Part shown: piece after piece, positions 44,382 to 53,931 of the stretch
Numbering within the stretch: the first letter of the stretch is position 1
How the letters are laid out: each line of letters begins with the position of its first letter
Source of the DNA: Alphaproteobacteria bacterium
GTDB taxonomy: Bacteria; Pseudomonadota; Alphaproteobacteria; Caulobacterales; Aquidulcibacteraceae
Length of the DNA: 64,000 nucleotides
Direction: 5' to 3'
Assembly (NCBI GenBank): GCA_016124655.1
Contig: WGNI01000004.1
Location: 1 to 64,000 of the forward strand
Made by a program: the position numbers and the translations under genes
The notes under the pieces: generated by a model
Told to the model about the DNA's origin: nothing
Seen by the model: the letters and a program-made list of their open reading frames with translations, nothing else
Database searches by the model: none

Positions 44382-44728
44382 CTGGACCCCGGCTGACGCT
44401 GCGCGCCGCCGGGGTGATGGATAGATGCAAACATCCGCACTCGGCGCGGGCGAACGCCAGCGCCCATTTGCGCAAGCCTCCCTGATCATGCGCCCTGGCC
44501 TTCGCCAGGGCCGAGCGCTTGGTTCATGCGCAAACTTTGCAGCTGCTTTCCCTCATCGCCCCGGGCCTGCTCCGACGCAAATCGATGCACCCCGGCTGAC
44601 GCTGCGCGTCGCCGGGGTGATGGGGTTGTTGTTTATTGCGGAAACATTTCCGCTCGGTCCTGGCGAAGCCCGGGACCCATGATCACACAGTTGCGGCAAT
44701 GGCCCCCGAGCCGCGTCGGGGCCGAGCG
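44382..44728. repeat. Cluster of intergenic palindromes, no gene
   Basis: The 399-base gap 44369-44767 holds at least four elements: ctggaccccggctgacgctg...ccggggtgatgg at about 44382-44420; a composite ending ccctggccttcgccagggccgagc at about 44438-44516; cccggctgacgctgcgcgtcgccggggtgatgg at about 44588-44624; and ctcggtcctggcgaagcccgggaccca with cgagccgcgtcggggccgagc at about 44652-44728. They lie between the DLH-like gene and the convergent glutamate dehydrogenase and could serve as terminators. Confidence 0.82.
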
Positions 44729-44767
44729 ATTGTGCACAAGCGCAACTCACTTCGCGCCCAGCGCCTC

Positions 44768-47700
44768 TCAATGCGCGATGGCGCTGGCGAGCGCGCGCAT
44801 CTCCGCGGTGGCGATCATCAGCTTGGCGAAGGTCCAAGGGCCCTGCTCTTCCAGCTCAGCCATGGTGCGGCGCACGGGATCGGCGACCGCGCCCAAGGCT
44901 TCGGCCCACCGTGCGACGCCCTGCATGGCCCAGGCTTTATCGGCGCGCGGCGGCGAGGGCAGATGCGCAATCGCGGCTTCAGCCAAGAGCCGCTGAATTT
45001 CGAACAGGTCTTCGCTGGCGCGGCGCATGGCGAGGCGATCCCAATGCTGGGACAGCGTCAAGGACAACGCTTCGGACCGCAGTCGATCGAGCGCAAAGGT
45101 TTCGCCGATGGCGCGATAGGCAAACGCGGTGGCGTCCACCGGCCAGCCGACCTTGAGCGCTGCGTCGGCGATATCGAGCCCCGCGGCGCGCGCGCTGACG
45201 AGCGCCGCATCGCCGGCGACATCGTCGGGCGCGCCATGGGCGCGGAAATCATCGCGCCGCGCTTCGGCGCGTTCGCGCTCCAGCGCCGTCAAGCTCGCCC
45301 AGGTGACGTCGCGCTGCGCATCGACGGCGTCGCGATAGGCGGCGATGGTTTGGCCGACGCTCATGCTGGGGCCGATCGGCGCGCGGCGCACGAGATAGAC
45401 GGTCAGGCGGCGCAAGGCGGCGACGACCTGGAGATGCATCTGCGTCTGCAATTCGGCGGGCGCGCGATTGTCGAGCGCATTGATGCGGCCGGACAATTCA
45501 TCCAAACGGAAAATACGGCGCGCGGCCTCGAAGGCGCAGGCGATATCGACGGCCTTGGCGCGCGCGGTTTCGCGCACACGGTCGACGAAGCTCGGCCCGC
45601 CCATGTTGACGAGGTCATCGGCCAGCGCGGTGGCGATGATTTCGCGGCGCAGGCGATGGCGGCGCATGCTGGTCTCGAAGCGCTGCAATTGGGGCGGAAA
45701 ATACGCCACGAGGGATGCTTCGAAATGCGGATCGTCAGGCGCATCGCTGGCGACCAGCGCGTCGAACAGATCAATCTTGGCGTAGGCGACAAGCTTGGCG
45801 AGTTCGGGCCGCGTGAGGCCGGCGCCGGCGTCGCGCAGCGCGCGAATGTCTTCGCTTGAGGGCAAGCCTTCGACGGCGCGATCGAGCTTGCCGGTGCGCT
45901 CCAGGCGCTGCATCAGCCGTTCGTGACTGTCGAGATCGGCGGCGGCGGTCGCCTGGGACAAGGTGAGCGCCAGGGTCTGATCGTAATTGTCGGCGAGCAC
46001 AAGGTTCGCCACGTCGTCGGTCATGTCAGCCAGGAGCGGATTGCGTTCCGGAGGCGAAAGCACTCCGGACTCCAGCGCATCCTTGAGCAGGATTTTGATG
46101 TTCACTTCGTGGTCGGAAGTGTCGACGCCGGCGGAATTGTCGACCGCATCGGTGTTGATGCGGCCGCCGCCGTCCTCGCGTTTGTGGCGCGCAAAGGCGA
46201 TGCGGCCGGCTTGGGTCACGCCGAGATTGGCGCCCTCGCCGATCACGCAGGCGCGGAGGTCCTCCGCGTTGACGCGCAGGCCGTCATTGGCCTTGTCGCC
46301 AACCTGTTCGTTGGATTCCGATTTCGCCTTTACATAGGTTCCGATGCCGCCAAACCAGAGCAGTTCACACGGGGCCTTGAGCAGTGCGGAGATCAATTCC
46401 GCGGGCGTTACAGCAGTTTGCGAAAGCCCTGTTATCTCTTGGATTTCCGCGGTGAGCTGCACGGATTTGAGCGTGCGGGAGAACACGCCGCCGCCTTGCG
46501 AAATCAGGCTGGCGTCATAATCCTTCCAGGACGAACGCGGCATGTCGAACAGGCGTTTGCGTTCGGCCCAGGTTGCGTCGAGATCGGCGGGATTGGGGTC
46601 GATGAAAATGTCGCGGTGATCGAAGGCCGCAATCAGCCTCGTCTTCTGCGATAGCAGCATGCCGTTGCCGAACACGTCGCCGCTCATATCCCCCACGCCG
46701 ATGGCGGTGAACGGTTCTTCCTGGATGTTCTTTCCCATTTCGCGGAAGTGCCGCTTGACCGCCTCCCAGGCGCCGCGCGCAGTGATGCCCATGGCCTTGT
46801 GGTCGTATCCGACCGAGCCGCCGGAGGCGAAGGCGTCGCCCAGCCAGTGGCCATAGTCTTCGCTGATGGCGTTGGCGATATCGGAAAACGTGGCGGTGCC
46901 TTTATCCGCGGCGACGACAAGATAAGGATCGTCGGCGTCCCAGCGCACGACGTCCTTCGGCGCGAAGATGTCGGCGCCGGCGATGTTGTCGGTGATGTCC
47001 AACAGGCCGCGCAGAAACGTGCGGTAGGCGGATTGTCCGGCTTCGAGCCAGCCCGGCGCGCCACGCGGCGGCAGACGCTTGGGATAAAAGCCGCCCTTGG
47101 CGCCGACGGGCACGATGATGGCGTTTTTCACCTGCTGGGCTTTGACGAGATCGAGCACCTCGGTGCGGAAATCGTCGCGCCGGTCGGACCAGCGCAAGCC
47201 GCCGCGCGCGACGGCGCCGAAGCGCAGATGCACGCCCTCCACTTCCGGGCCGGCGACCCAGATCTCGCGGAACGGTTTCGGCGCGGGCAGATGCTCCAGC
47301 GCGCGGCTGTCGATCTTGAACGACATCCAGGCTTTCGGCGCGCCGCCGGCGCCGGACTGATAATAATTGGTGCGCACGATGGCGTGGATCAGCCGCGCAA
47401 GCCTGCGCAGCGCGCGATCCTCATCGAGGCTGGCGACCGCGTTCAACGCGGCCTCGATCTTGTGATCCAATTGCGCAAGCCAGGTCGTGCGATCGGATTC
47501 GCCTTCGGGGAGCGCTGGATCGAAGCGCACGCGAAACATCGCCAGAAGCAGCGCGGCGATTTCAGGATGCGCGGAGAGCGCGTCTTCCTGCACGGCCTGC
47601 GAAGGATCAAGGCCGGATTGCTGGCGGTAGCGGCAGAGCGCACGCAACAGCGCCGCTTCGCGCCACGAGCAGCCCAGGGACAGGATCAGTCGATTGAAGC

Positions 47701-49651
47701 CGTCGCTTTCGGCGGCGCCGGTCCAGATCGCGGTGAAGGCGGCCTCGAAATGCGCTTCGACCTTGGCGAAATCGAGCGCCGCGCCGCTCGATGCGCGCAT
47801 GTCGAGATCGTGAATGAAGACGACCTGATCGGCGGCGGCGCCGCCGGCAAAGAGATCGAGGCGATAGTTCAGTTCGGATTCAATATAGAGGCCCATGTGC
47901 TCCAGGATCGGCACGGTGGCGGAGAGTGGCAGCGCTTCGCCGCGCGCATAGATCTTGCAGCGCAGACGATCGGGCGCATCTTCAGGGCGGCGATAGGCGC
48001 GCACGCGCACGGTTTCATCGGCGCGGCCGCGCTGAATTTCGCGGACGTCGCACAAGGCTTCATCGACGGGAAACGCTTCGCGATACGCCGCGGAAAAGGC
48101 GTTGCGAAAGCGCGCGCCGGCGTCTTCGCGGGCCGCTTCATTGAACAGCGTGCTGCGCACCAGCGCCTGATCGAAGCCATCCTCCCAGGTGCGCGTGAGG
48201 GCTGCGATATCGTCGTCCAGCTGTTCCTGATTGGGATCGGGCAGATTGCGATCGATGTCGGAAATGACAAACAATACCCGCGCCATCGGCCCTTCGCCGA
48301 GCTGCGGATAATACGAATCCACGCGCCCGCCATAGGCGCGCTCAAGCCGGCGGCCGACCGCTTCGCGCACGGTGGAGTTGAAGCGATCCTTGGGCAGATA
48401 GACGAGCGAGGTGACGAAGCGATTGAACGGATCGCGGCGATTGAAGGCGCGGGCGCGCGGGCGATCCAAGAGGTGCAGCACGCCGCGGGCGATGCGCAGC
48501 ATTTCCTCGCGCGAAATCTGCCACAGCTCGTCGCGGGGATAGGATTCCAGCGTTTTCCGCAGCGTCTTCGCGTTGTGGCCGCCGGCCATGTAGGCCGCCT
48601 TCTCGATCACCCATTCGACCTTGCGGCGCAGCATGGGAATGTCGCGCGTCATTTCGATATAGGCGTCGGACGCGAAGAGCCCGACAAAGCGCGTTTCGCC
48701 GGTGACTTCGCCATCGGGCCCGTAGCGTTTGACGCCGATATAATCGGCGGTGACGCGGCGATGCACGCGCGAGCGCATGGTGGATTTCGCCACGATCAGC
48801 GGATCGGGCTCGCCCAGCATTTTTTGGATTTCCGGCGTCAAGAGCAGCGGCTCGTTGCTGGTGCGCAGAACATAGCGCTCGGGATCGGCCAGCACGCCGA
48901 TGCCGGAATTCTCCAGGATGATCGGCTCGTCGGCGAGAAACTTGCCCGACGCATCGCGCGGATAGGCGTAATCACGCGCGCCGAGAAACGTGAAGCGATC
49001 GCCGGCGAGCCAGCGCAGCAGCGCCACCGCCTCACTTACGGTTTCGCGCGGCAGCGTCGTCACCGCGCGCGCGAGTTCGTCGGCGCAATCCATCATGCGC
49101 CGCTTCATCGCGGCATAGGACGAAACCGCGATGCGCACATCCGCCAGCGTCTGGCGGACGCCGGCGTGCAGCGCTTGCGTCTTCTGCGGCGACGACGGCG
49201 GCAGGTGCACCTGGATCATGGATTCCGCGCCGGCGCGGGCGGGGTCGTGCACGATGGGATGGAACAGCGCCAATGGCGACACGCCCTGATCGGAAATCTC
49301 GCCCATCACGGAATCGACGAGGAACGGCATGTCGGGGCCGTAGATTTCCAGAATGTCGCGGCCGATTGGGCGCCCGCCCGCGCCGACGCCGGCGCGGATG
49401 CGCACTTTCTGTTCGTCGCCGCCGGCTTCGCCGCGCCAGAGCCAGAACTCATGCGACAGCGCGATGAGATCGTCGGTGGACAGCCCGGTCAACTCGTCGG
49501 CGGTGGCGTCTTCATACATCCCCATCAGGAAGCGCTGCGCCGCGGTCCCCAGCGCGCCGCCTTCCTTGAACGCCGGATACGGGCCCGAAGCGGCGCGCGC
49601 GACGAAATCGCTCTCGGAAATGGCGAGGTCGCCTCTGACGGCGGTGTCCAT
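44768..49651 (-). CDS. NAD-specific glutamate dehydrogenase, large (~180 kDa) type
   Basis: 1,627 residues, the expected size for the L-GDH180 class of Proteobacteria. The long N-terminal half holds ACT-like regulatory regions (IVHDPARAGAESMIQVHLPP). The catalytic domain around 800-1,100 contains RFGAVARGGLRWSDRRDDFR, VKNAIIVPVGAKGGFYPKR, VVAADKGTATFSDIANAIS and GVGDMSGDVFGNGML, followed by the NAD-binding GEGANLGVTQAGRIAFA. It catalyses oxidative deamination of glutamate to 2-oxoglutarate, usually catabolic and allosterically controlled. AAAGGA precedes the ATG at 49651; a 25-residue extension upstream is unlikely. It is the largest gene in the window. Confidence 0.95.
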   Translation of the reverse strand: MDTAVRGDLAISESDFVARAASGPYPAFKEGGALGTAAQRFLMGMYEDATADELTGLSTDDLIALSHEFWLWRGEAGGDEQKVRIRAGVGAGGRPIGRDILEIYGPDMPFLVDSVMGEISDQGVSPLALFHPIVHDPARAGAESMIQVHLPPSSPQKTQALHAGVRQTLADVRIAVSSYAAMKRRMMDCADELARAVTTLPRETVSEAVALLRWLAGDRFTFLGARDYAYPRDASGKFLADEPIILENSGIGVLADPERYVLRTSNEPLLLTPEIQKMLGEPDPLIVAKSTMRSRVHRRVTADYIGVKRYGPDGEVTGETRFVGLFASDAYIEMTRDIPMLRRKVEWVIEKAAYMAGGHNAKTLRKTLESYPRDELWQISREEMLRIARGVLHLLDRPRARAFNRRDPFNRFVTSLVYLPKDRFNSTVREAVGRRLERAYGGRVDSYYPQLGEGPMARVLFVISDIDRNLPDPNQEQLDDDIAALTRTWEDGFDQALVRSTLFNEAAREDAGARFRNAFSAAYREAFPVDEALCDVREIQRGRADETVRVRAYRRPEDAPDRLRCKIYARGEALPLSATVPILEHMGLYIESELNYRLDLFAGGAAADQVVFIHDLDMRASSGAALDFAKVEAHFEAAFTAIWTGAAESDGFNRLILSLGCSWREAALLRALCRYRQQSGLDPSQAVQEDALSAHPEIAALLLAMFRVRFDPALPEGESDRTTWLAQLDHKIEAALNAVASLDEDRALRRLARLIHAIVRTNYYQSGAGGAPKAWMSFKIDSRALEHLPAPKPFREIWVAGPEVEGVHLRFGAVARGGLRWSDRRDDFRTEVLDLVKAQQVKNAIIVPVGAKGGFYPKRLPPRGAPGWLEAGQSAYRTFLRGLLDITDNIAGADIFAPKDVVRWDADDPYLVVAADKGTATFSDIANAISEDYGHWLGDAFASGGSVGYDHKAMGITARGAWEAVKRHFREMGKNIQEEPFTAIGVGDMSGDVFGNGMLLSQKTRLIAAFDHRDIFIDPNPADLDATWAERKRLFDMPRSSWKDYDASLISQGGGVFSRTLKSVQLTAEIQEITGLSQTAVTPAELISALLKAPCELLWFGGIGTYVKAKSESNEQVGDKANDGLRVNAEDLRACVIGEGANLGVTQAGRIAFARHKREDGGGRINTDAVDNSAGVDTSDHEVNIKILLKDALESGVLSPPERNPLLADMTDDVANLVLADNYDQTLALTLSQATAAADLDSHERLMQRLERTGKLDRAVEGLPSSEDIRALRDAGAGLTRPELAKLVAYAKIDLFDALVASDAPDDPHFEASLVAYFPPQLQRFETSMRRHRLRREIIATALADDLVNMGGPSFVDRVRETARAKAVDIACAFEAARRIFRLDELSGRINALDNRAPAELQTQMHLQVVAALRRLTVYLVRRAPIGPSMSVGQTIAAYRDAVDAQRDVTWASLTALERERAEARRDDFRAHGAPDDVAGDAALVSARAAGLDIADAALKVGWPVDATAFAYRAIGETFALDRLRSEALSLTLSQHWDRLAMRRASEDLFEIQRLLAEAAIAHLPSPPRADKAWAMQGVARWAEALGAVADPVRRTMAELEEQGPWTFAKLMIATAEMRALASAIAH

Positions 49652-49798
49652 ACGGGGGTCCTTTGGATGGCGCGAGACGGCGGCCCGGCGCGGAATCGGC
49701 GGGAGCCTAGGCTTCGGCGCGGACAAGGCAACCCGCGCACGAAGCGTGCGCGCAGCCTTCGCTTGAGACGAGAAAGCGTGCGCAAGCCCCCAAGCCGA

Positions 49799-49830
49799 CG
49801 CCGCCGGACGACTGAATTCGTCCGGCGGCG
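49799..49830. repeat. 13-bp perfect hairpin in the GDH/HerA-like divergent region
   Basis: cgccgccggacga, a six-base loop (ctgaat) and tcgtccggcggcg form a perfect 13-bp stem. No T-run follows, so it is not a typical terminator. It lies 150 bases upstream of the glutamate dehydrogenase start. The rest of the 419-base gap (49652-50070) contains no gene. Confidence 0.8.
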
Positions 49831-49908
49831 CCTGCAGGCCTCGCTCGCAGGCTGGGTGGGGGACGCACGCGGAGGCCTACTTGGCAATCGCAGCGAGCCG
49901 GCCGGCCC

Positions 49909-49927
49909 GTCACGAAAGATGTGTGAC
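49909..49927. promoter_or_regulatory. Possible operator, gtcac-N9-gtgac
   Basis: gtcacgaaagatgtgtgac is an inverted repeat with 5-bp arms in an AT-richer stretch that continues gaaactgttacagag. It could be a regulator site for either divergent gene. No convincing -35/-10 pair was identified. Confidence 0.3.
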
Positions 49928-50070
49928 GAAACTGTTACAGAGAGTCGTACCAGTTGCAAGCTCGCGCGCCCGCGGCGCGTCGGCTCGGAGCGGCTCAGGC
50001 GCGGGGTTCCCGCCGCCGCCGCGCCGCGCCATGGTAAGGCCGAATCCGCCAAAAACCCGATGGAGACCCG

Positions 50071-51624
50071 ATGACCGACGCCATCCTGATCGGCGTGAGC
50101 CCCGAAGGCCCGCAGGCGCTGACGCTGAAGCGCGCCAACCGGCATGGCCTGATCGCCGGCGCCACCGGCACGGGCAAGACCGTGACGCTGCAGGTGCTGG
50201 CCGAAGCCTTCGCCGACGCGGGCGTTCCGGTCTTCGCCGCCGACATCAAGGGCGATCTTTCCGGCGTGGCGGCGGCCGGGGATCCGGCGCCGAAATGGGC
50301 GTTGGCGCGGGCTGAAGAAATCGGGGTGACGCTCGATCCCAAAGCGGCGCCCGTCGTGTTCTGGGACGTCTATGGCGATCTGGGCCATCCCGTGCGCACC
50401 ACGATCACCGAAATGGGGCCGGTTCTTCTCGGGCATATTCTTGAAGCGACAGACGCGCAGGAAGGCGCGCTCACCATCGCGTTCAAGATCGCCGACGAGT
50501 GGCTGAAGGAAGGCAAGGCGGAAGGGCTTCTGCTGGACCTCAAGGATTTGCGGTCGATCCTGACCTATATCGCGGAGAACGCAGACGATATCGGCAAGAC
50601 CTATGGGCTGGTTACGCCGCAGACCATTTCCGCGCTGCAGCGAAAGTTGCTGCAATTGGAAATGGACGGCGCGGAGCGCTTCTTCGGAGAAAAGGCGCTT
50701 GAGCTTGAGGATCTGATGACGCTCGACCCATCGGGGCGCGGCGTGATCAACGTGCTCGCCGCGGAAAAGCTCGTGCAATCGCCGCGACTCTATTCGGCGT
50801 TCTTGTTGTGGCTTTTATCGGAATTATGGGAGAGCCTTCCGGAAGTCGGCGATCCGGACAAGCCGAAGCTCGTTTTCTTCTTCGATGAAGCGCATCTTTT
50901 GTTTCGCGATGCGTCAAAGGAATTGCTCAACCGGGTGGAGCAAGTGGCGCGGCTGATCCGCTCCAAGGGCGTGGGGATTTACTTCGTCACGCAATCGCCG
51001 TCTGACGTTCCAGATACTGTTTTGGCGCAATTGGGCAACCGGGTGCAGCACGCGCTGCGCGCCTACACGCCGTCGGATCAGAAGGCGGTGAAGGCGGCGG
51101 CGCAATCGTTCCGCGCCAATCCGGGCGTGGACGTCGCCAAGGAGATCCAGGAGCTCGGCGTGGGCGAAGCGCTGGTCTCAACGCTGGACGCGAAGGGCGC
51201 GCCGACGCCGGTCGCGCGCACCAAGGTGCGCCCGCCGAACAGCCAGGTGGGCGCGCTGTTGCTGGCGGCGCGTCAAGAGATCGTGGCGCAAGGGCGGTTT
51301 GAAAAAACCTATCGCCAGGCGATCGACCGGGTTTCGGCGTACGAAGTTCTGTCCAAGCGCGCGGGTGATGCGGCGGCCGCTGCGGCGGAAGAAAAAGAGC
51401 GCGAAGCGCGGGACAAGGAGCGCGCCGCGCAGGAAAAGGAACGGGAAAGAGAGCGTTCGCGCGGCTCTTCGGCGCCGCAGACCCGGCGCCGCTCCAGTTC
51501 AAGCTCAAGCGCTGCGAAAACCGCCGAGCGCGTCGGCGGGCGCGTGGCGTCGAACGTGTTGAGCACGATCGGGCGCGAATTGGTGCGCGGCATCTTCGGC
51601 ACGCCGCGGCGGCGCCGGCGATGA
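50071..51624 (+). CDS. HerA-like ATPase, DUF853 family
   Basis: 517 residues. Walker A is GATGTGKTVTLQVLAE (residues 30-37 core), FAADIKGDLSGVA follows, and Walker B is LVFFFDEAHLLF; a downstream YFVTQSPSDVPDTVLAQLG block resembles the sensor/arginine-finger region of HerA/FtsK-like motors. An AE-rich segment at about 430-475 is a charged coiled coil, and the C-terminus is Ser- and then Arg-rich, likely nucleic-acid-binding. Such proteins are hexameric motor ATPases of unclear role in bacteria; there is no NurA nuclease or Sir2 partner here. The stop overlaps the next start (ATGA at 51621). Confidence 0.9.
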   Translation: MTDAILIGVSPEGPQALTLKRANRHGLIAGATGTGKTVTLQVLAEAFADAGVPVFAADIKGDLSGVAAAGDPAPKWALARAEEIGVTLDPKAAPVVFWDVYGDLGHPVRTTITEMGPVLLGHILEATDAQEGALTIAFKIADEWLKEGKAEGLLLDLKDLRSILTYIAENADDIGKTYGLVTPQTISALQRKLLQLEMDGAERFFGEKALELEDLMTLDPSGRGVINVLAAEKLVQSPRLYSAFLLWLLSELWESLPEVGDPDKPKLVFFFDEAHLLFRDASKELLNRVEQVARLIRSKGVGIYFVTQSPSDVPDTVLAQLGNRVQHALRAYTPSDQKAVKAAAQSFRANPGVDVAKEIQELGVGEALVSTLDAKGAPTPVARTKVRPPNSQVGALLLAARQEIVAQGRFEKTYRQAIDRVSAYEVLSKRAGDAAAAAAEEKEREARDKERAAQEKERERERSRGSSAPQTRRRSSSSSSAAKTAERVGGRVASNVLSTIGRELVRGIFGTPRRRRR

Positions 51625-52013
51625 GCGCGCCGGAACGCATCGCCGCGACCCTGGAGCGCGCCATCGAACGCGGCGGCGATCCCGAAGCGGCGGTCTATGC
51701 CGCGCTCTATGCGCGCCATCCCGACACCGAAGCGCTGTTTGTGCTGGACAAGGACGGCGGGCGGCGCACGCACATGTTCACCGAAGCGATCGAGGTGCTG
51801 ATCGATCTGGCCGGCGCAAATCGCTATGGCGGCAATTTCCTGCACAGCGAAAACATCAATCACGAGGCGCTGGGCGTATCGCGCGCGATCTTTCCGGAAT
51901 TCTTCGCGCTGATCCGCGACGTCGTGCGCGCGCAGTGCGCGGAGACATGGGACGGCGCGGATGAAGACGCCTGGACGCACGCGCTCGACGCCGCCGCGGC
52001 GCATTCGGCGTAA
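51621..52013 (+). CDS. Globin-like small protein
   Basis: 130 residues, alpha-helical. The pattern ARHPDTEALFVLD, then ENINHEALGVSRAIFPEFFA and an AW near the end (DEDAWTHALDAAA) matches the F-helix/H-helix layout of bacterial globins; His81 corresponds to the proximal heme ligand. A B/C-helix Phe is in place (LFVLD). It is clearly below usual globin conservation, so heme binding is uncertain. ATGA overlap with the HerA-like ATPase gene indicates translational coupling, which is unexpected for a globin. Confidence 0.6.
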   Translation: MSAPERIAATLERAIERGGDPEAAVYAALYARHPDTEALFVLDKDGGRRTHMFTEAIEVLIDLAGANRYGGNFLHSENINHEALGVSRAIFPEFFALIRDVVRAQCAETWDGADEDAWTHALDAAAAHSA

Positions 52014-52037
52014 GGCTTTGCGCGCCGCACACCGGCG

Positions 52038-52153
52038 CTGGACCCCGGTCTTCGCGTGCCGCGAAACCGGGGTGATGGGGTTGGAGCGCGGACGCCCTCG
52101 TCCGCGCTTTTGTTTCGATGTTTGGCAAGCAGGGGCGAGGGCGCCCCTGCTCC
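52038..52153. repeat. Two adjacent palindromic elements
   Basis: ctggaccccggtcttcgcgtgccgcgaaaccggggtgatgg (about 52038-52080) is directly followed by ggagcgcggacgccctcgtccgcg...aggggcgagggcgcccctgctcc (about 52083-52153). The second matches the copies at 36967-37038 and 55643-55711. They separate the globin-like gene from the convergent zapE. Confidence 0.85.
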
Positions 52154-52154
52154 A

Positions 52155-53264
52155 CTAATCCACCAGGCCGCGTTTCCATTCCGCGTCGCGGCGCGGGAGC
52201 GCGAGATAGGCCTGGCTGCGCATCTCCATCAGGCGCGAGGCGGTGCGCTCAAATTCAAAGCTCTGATCGCCGGCGAGATAGAGCTTCTCCGGCGGGGCTT
52301 CGGCGGAGGCGACGAGTTTCACTTTCGCTTCGTAGAGCGCGTCGACGAGATTGCGGAAGCGCGCGGCCTCCTCGCGCCTGGCGGGCGACAATTGCGGGAT
52401 GTCGTCCAGCAGCACGGCGTGGAACCGTTCGGCGATCTCCAAATAATCCGCGGCGCCGAGCGGGCGTTCGCACAATTCGGCGAAGGAAAAGCGCGCTACG
52501 CCGGCGGCCTGCTTGTCGACATGCAGCGCGCGTCCATTGACGTCGAGCTCGGCGGCGTGGGGATGGGCGCCGAAGGTCAGCCGCGACCACGCCGCATCCA
52601 TCATCTCCGCCGCGGCCGGGCCGAGCGGGGTGTAATAGACCGGCGCCGCCATCAGGCGCTCAAGGCGGTAGTCGCGTTCGGCGTCGAGCGAAATGACGTC
52701 GAGCTGTTCCTGCAACAACGCAATGAAGGGCAGGAAGAGCTGGCGGTTTAGGCCGTTCTTGTAGAGCTGATCGGGCGGGCGATTGGATGTGGCGACGATG
52801 ACGACGCCATCGTCGAACAGGCGCTCGAACAGCCGGCCCAAGATCATCGCGTCGGCGATGTCGGTGACCTGCAATTCGTCAAAGCAGATCAGCCGCGCCT
52901 CCTCCGCCACCTGGCGGGCGGCGCGGGAGATCAGTTCGTCCTGGGCGGCGCCCGCCTCCGCCCGCGCGCGGCGCATGAAGGCGTGGCGCGCGAGCATGAA
53001 CTCATGGAAGTGCCAGCGGCGTTTCTTCTCGAAACGAACGGTCTCGAAAAACAAATCCATCAGCATGGATTTGCCGCGGCCGACGGGCCCGAAAATGTAG
53101 AGGCCTTTCGGCGTGCGCTTGGGCCCGAACCAGGCTTTCGGGCGCCAGCGCTCCAGCTCATCGGCGAGCGCGTCGAGACGCGCGGCGGTTTCGGCTTGCG
53201 CTGCGTCGGCGGCCAGGTCGCCTGCGGCGATGCGCGCCCGATAGGCCTCGGTCACCGCCGCCAT
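52155..53264 (-). CDS. zapE: Cell division protein ZapE (AFG1-like ATPase)
   Basis: 369 residues starting MAAVTEAYRARIAAGDLAAD. Walker A is YIFGPVGRGKSMLMDLF, followed by RRWHFHEFMLARHAFM, Walker B LICFDELQVTDIADAMILGR and the sensor region VIVATSNRPPDQLYKNGLNR. A C-terminal HVDKQAAGVARFSFAELCERP segment is typical. ZapE modulates FtsZ ring stability in E. coli; mitochondrial AFG1 orthologues assist respiratory-complex turnover. It lies 10 bases after a thioredoxin-like gene on the same strand; a start 52 codons further upstream would overlap that gene and is rejected. Confidence 0.92.
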   Translation of the reverse strand: MAAVTEAYRARIAAGDLAADAAQAETAARLDALADELERWRPKAWFGPKRTPKGLYIFGPVGRGKSMLMDLFFETVRFEKKRRWHFHEFMLARHAFMRRARAEAGAAQDELISRAARQVAEEARLICFDELQVTDIADAMILGRLFERLFDDGVVIVATSNRPPDQLYKNGLNRQLFLPFIALLQEQLDVISLDAERDYRLERLMAAPVYYTPLGPAAAEMMDAAWSRLTFGAHPHAAELDVNGRALHVDKQAAGVARFSFAELCERPLGAADYLEIAERFHAVLLDDIPQLSPARREEAARFRNLVDALYEAKVKLVASAEAPPEKLYLAGDQSFEFERTASRLMEMRSQAYLALPRRDAEWKRGLVD

Positions 53265-53274
53265 GGAAACAAGA

Positions 53275-53793
53275 TCAGGCGCGCGCCTGGAGTTCAGCGG
53301 CGAGCTGGCGCGCGGTCTGTGCGCGGACGCCGCTGGCGGCGCGCCAGAGGCCGTCTTCGCCGCGCCACACCAGATACGGCCGGCCGAGGGCGACGCCGCT
53401 GTCGCGCATGGCGCGTTCAAGCTGCGCCTCGGCGCCGCGATCGGAGGCGTCGGCGGCGGCGCCGATCAGGCGCAAAAGCGCGCCGGAGTCGCGTTCTTCA
53501 AGCTGCACAAAGCGCACGCGCGCGCCCGCGGCGCGCAGCACTTCGGCGTCTTCCCGATGCAGACGGGCGCAGGCGGCGCACTGGTCCGGCGACACTATCC
53601 AAACATCGCGCCCATCGGGATGGGCTTCCGGCATGCCGACCGCGGCGGCGAGCACGAAGGGATTGTCGGGATGCGCGGTCGCAAGCTCCGTCCAGGAGCG
53701 CGCGCTGAACGCCAGGCTGACACAGGCGAGGAAAGCGAGGCACAGCGCCAGGATCGGGCGCTCAACGCTGGCGCGGGATTCCGTCAAGAACAT
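53275..53793 (-). CDS. Membrane-anchored protein with a CxxC thioredoxin-like motif
   Basis: 172 residues from MFLTESRASVERP. One hydrophobic anchor spans about 13-30 (PILALCLAFLACVSLAFS), so the rest is probably periplasmic. VWIVSPDQCAACARLHREDA places Cys72 and Cys75 after a beta-strand, as in thioredoxin-fold oxidoreductases, although CAAC is not a standard DsbA or TlpA active-site dipeptide. A cis-Pro candidate lies in VALGRPYLVWRGED near the C-terminus. It precedes zapE and is probably co-transcribed with it. The redox partner is unknown. Confidence 0.7.
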   Translation of the reverse strand: MFLTESRASVERPILALCLAFLACVSLAFSARSWTELATAHPDNPFVLAAAVGMPEAHPDGRDVWIVSPDQCAACARLHREDAEVLRAAGARVRFVQLEERDSGALLRLIGAAADASDRGAEAQLERAMRDSGVALGRPYLVWRGEDGLWRAASGVRAQTARQLAAELQARA

Positions 53794-53931
53794 GCCGCCT
53801 CGCTCATTGCGCCGCTTTTCAGCCTCAGTGCGCTGATTTGCGCAAGACGCCCAACCCCAAAATCGCAGTAATCCACCACCCATGTGCCTTCCGGCGCACA
53901 TGCGTTGAGTATTCGCCGCCCATTTCGGCAG

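Noticed and set aside
49799-49830. Rho-independent terminator
   Set aside because: The stem is strong, but no T-run follows on either strand and it lies in a divergent promoter region, so termination is not its evident role.
46748-50074. 1,108-codon open frame on the + strand
   Set aside because: It lies antisense to the NAD-glutamate dehydrogenase gene, which has clear catalytic and cofactor motifs. The antisense frame has no recognisable domain; GC-rich codon bias keeps it open.
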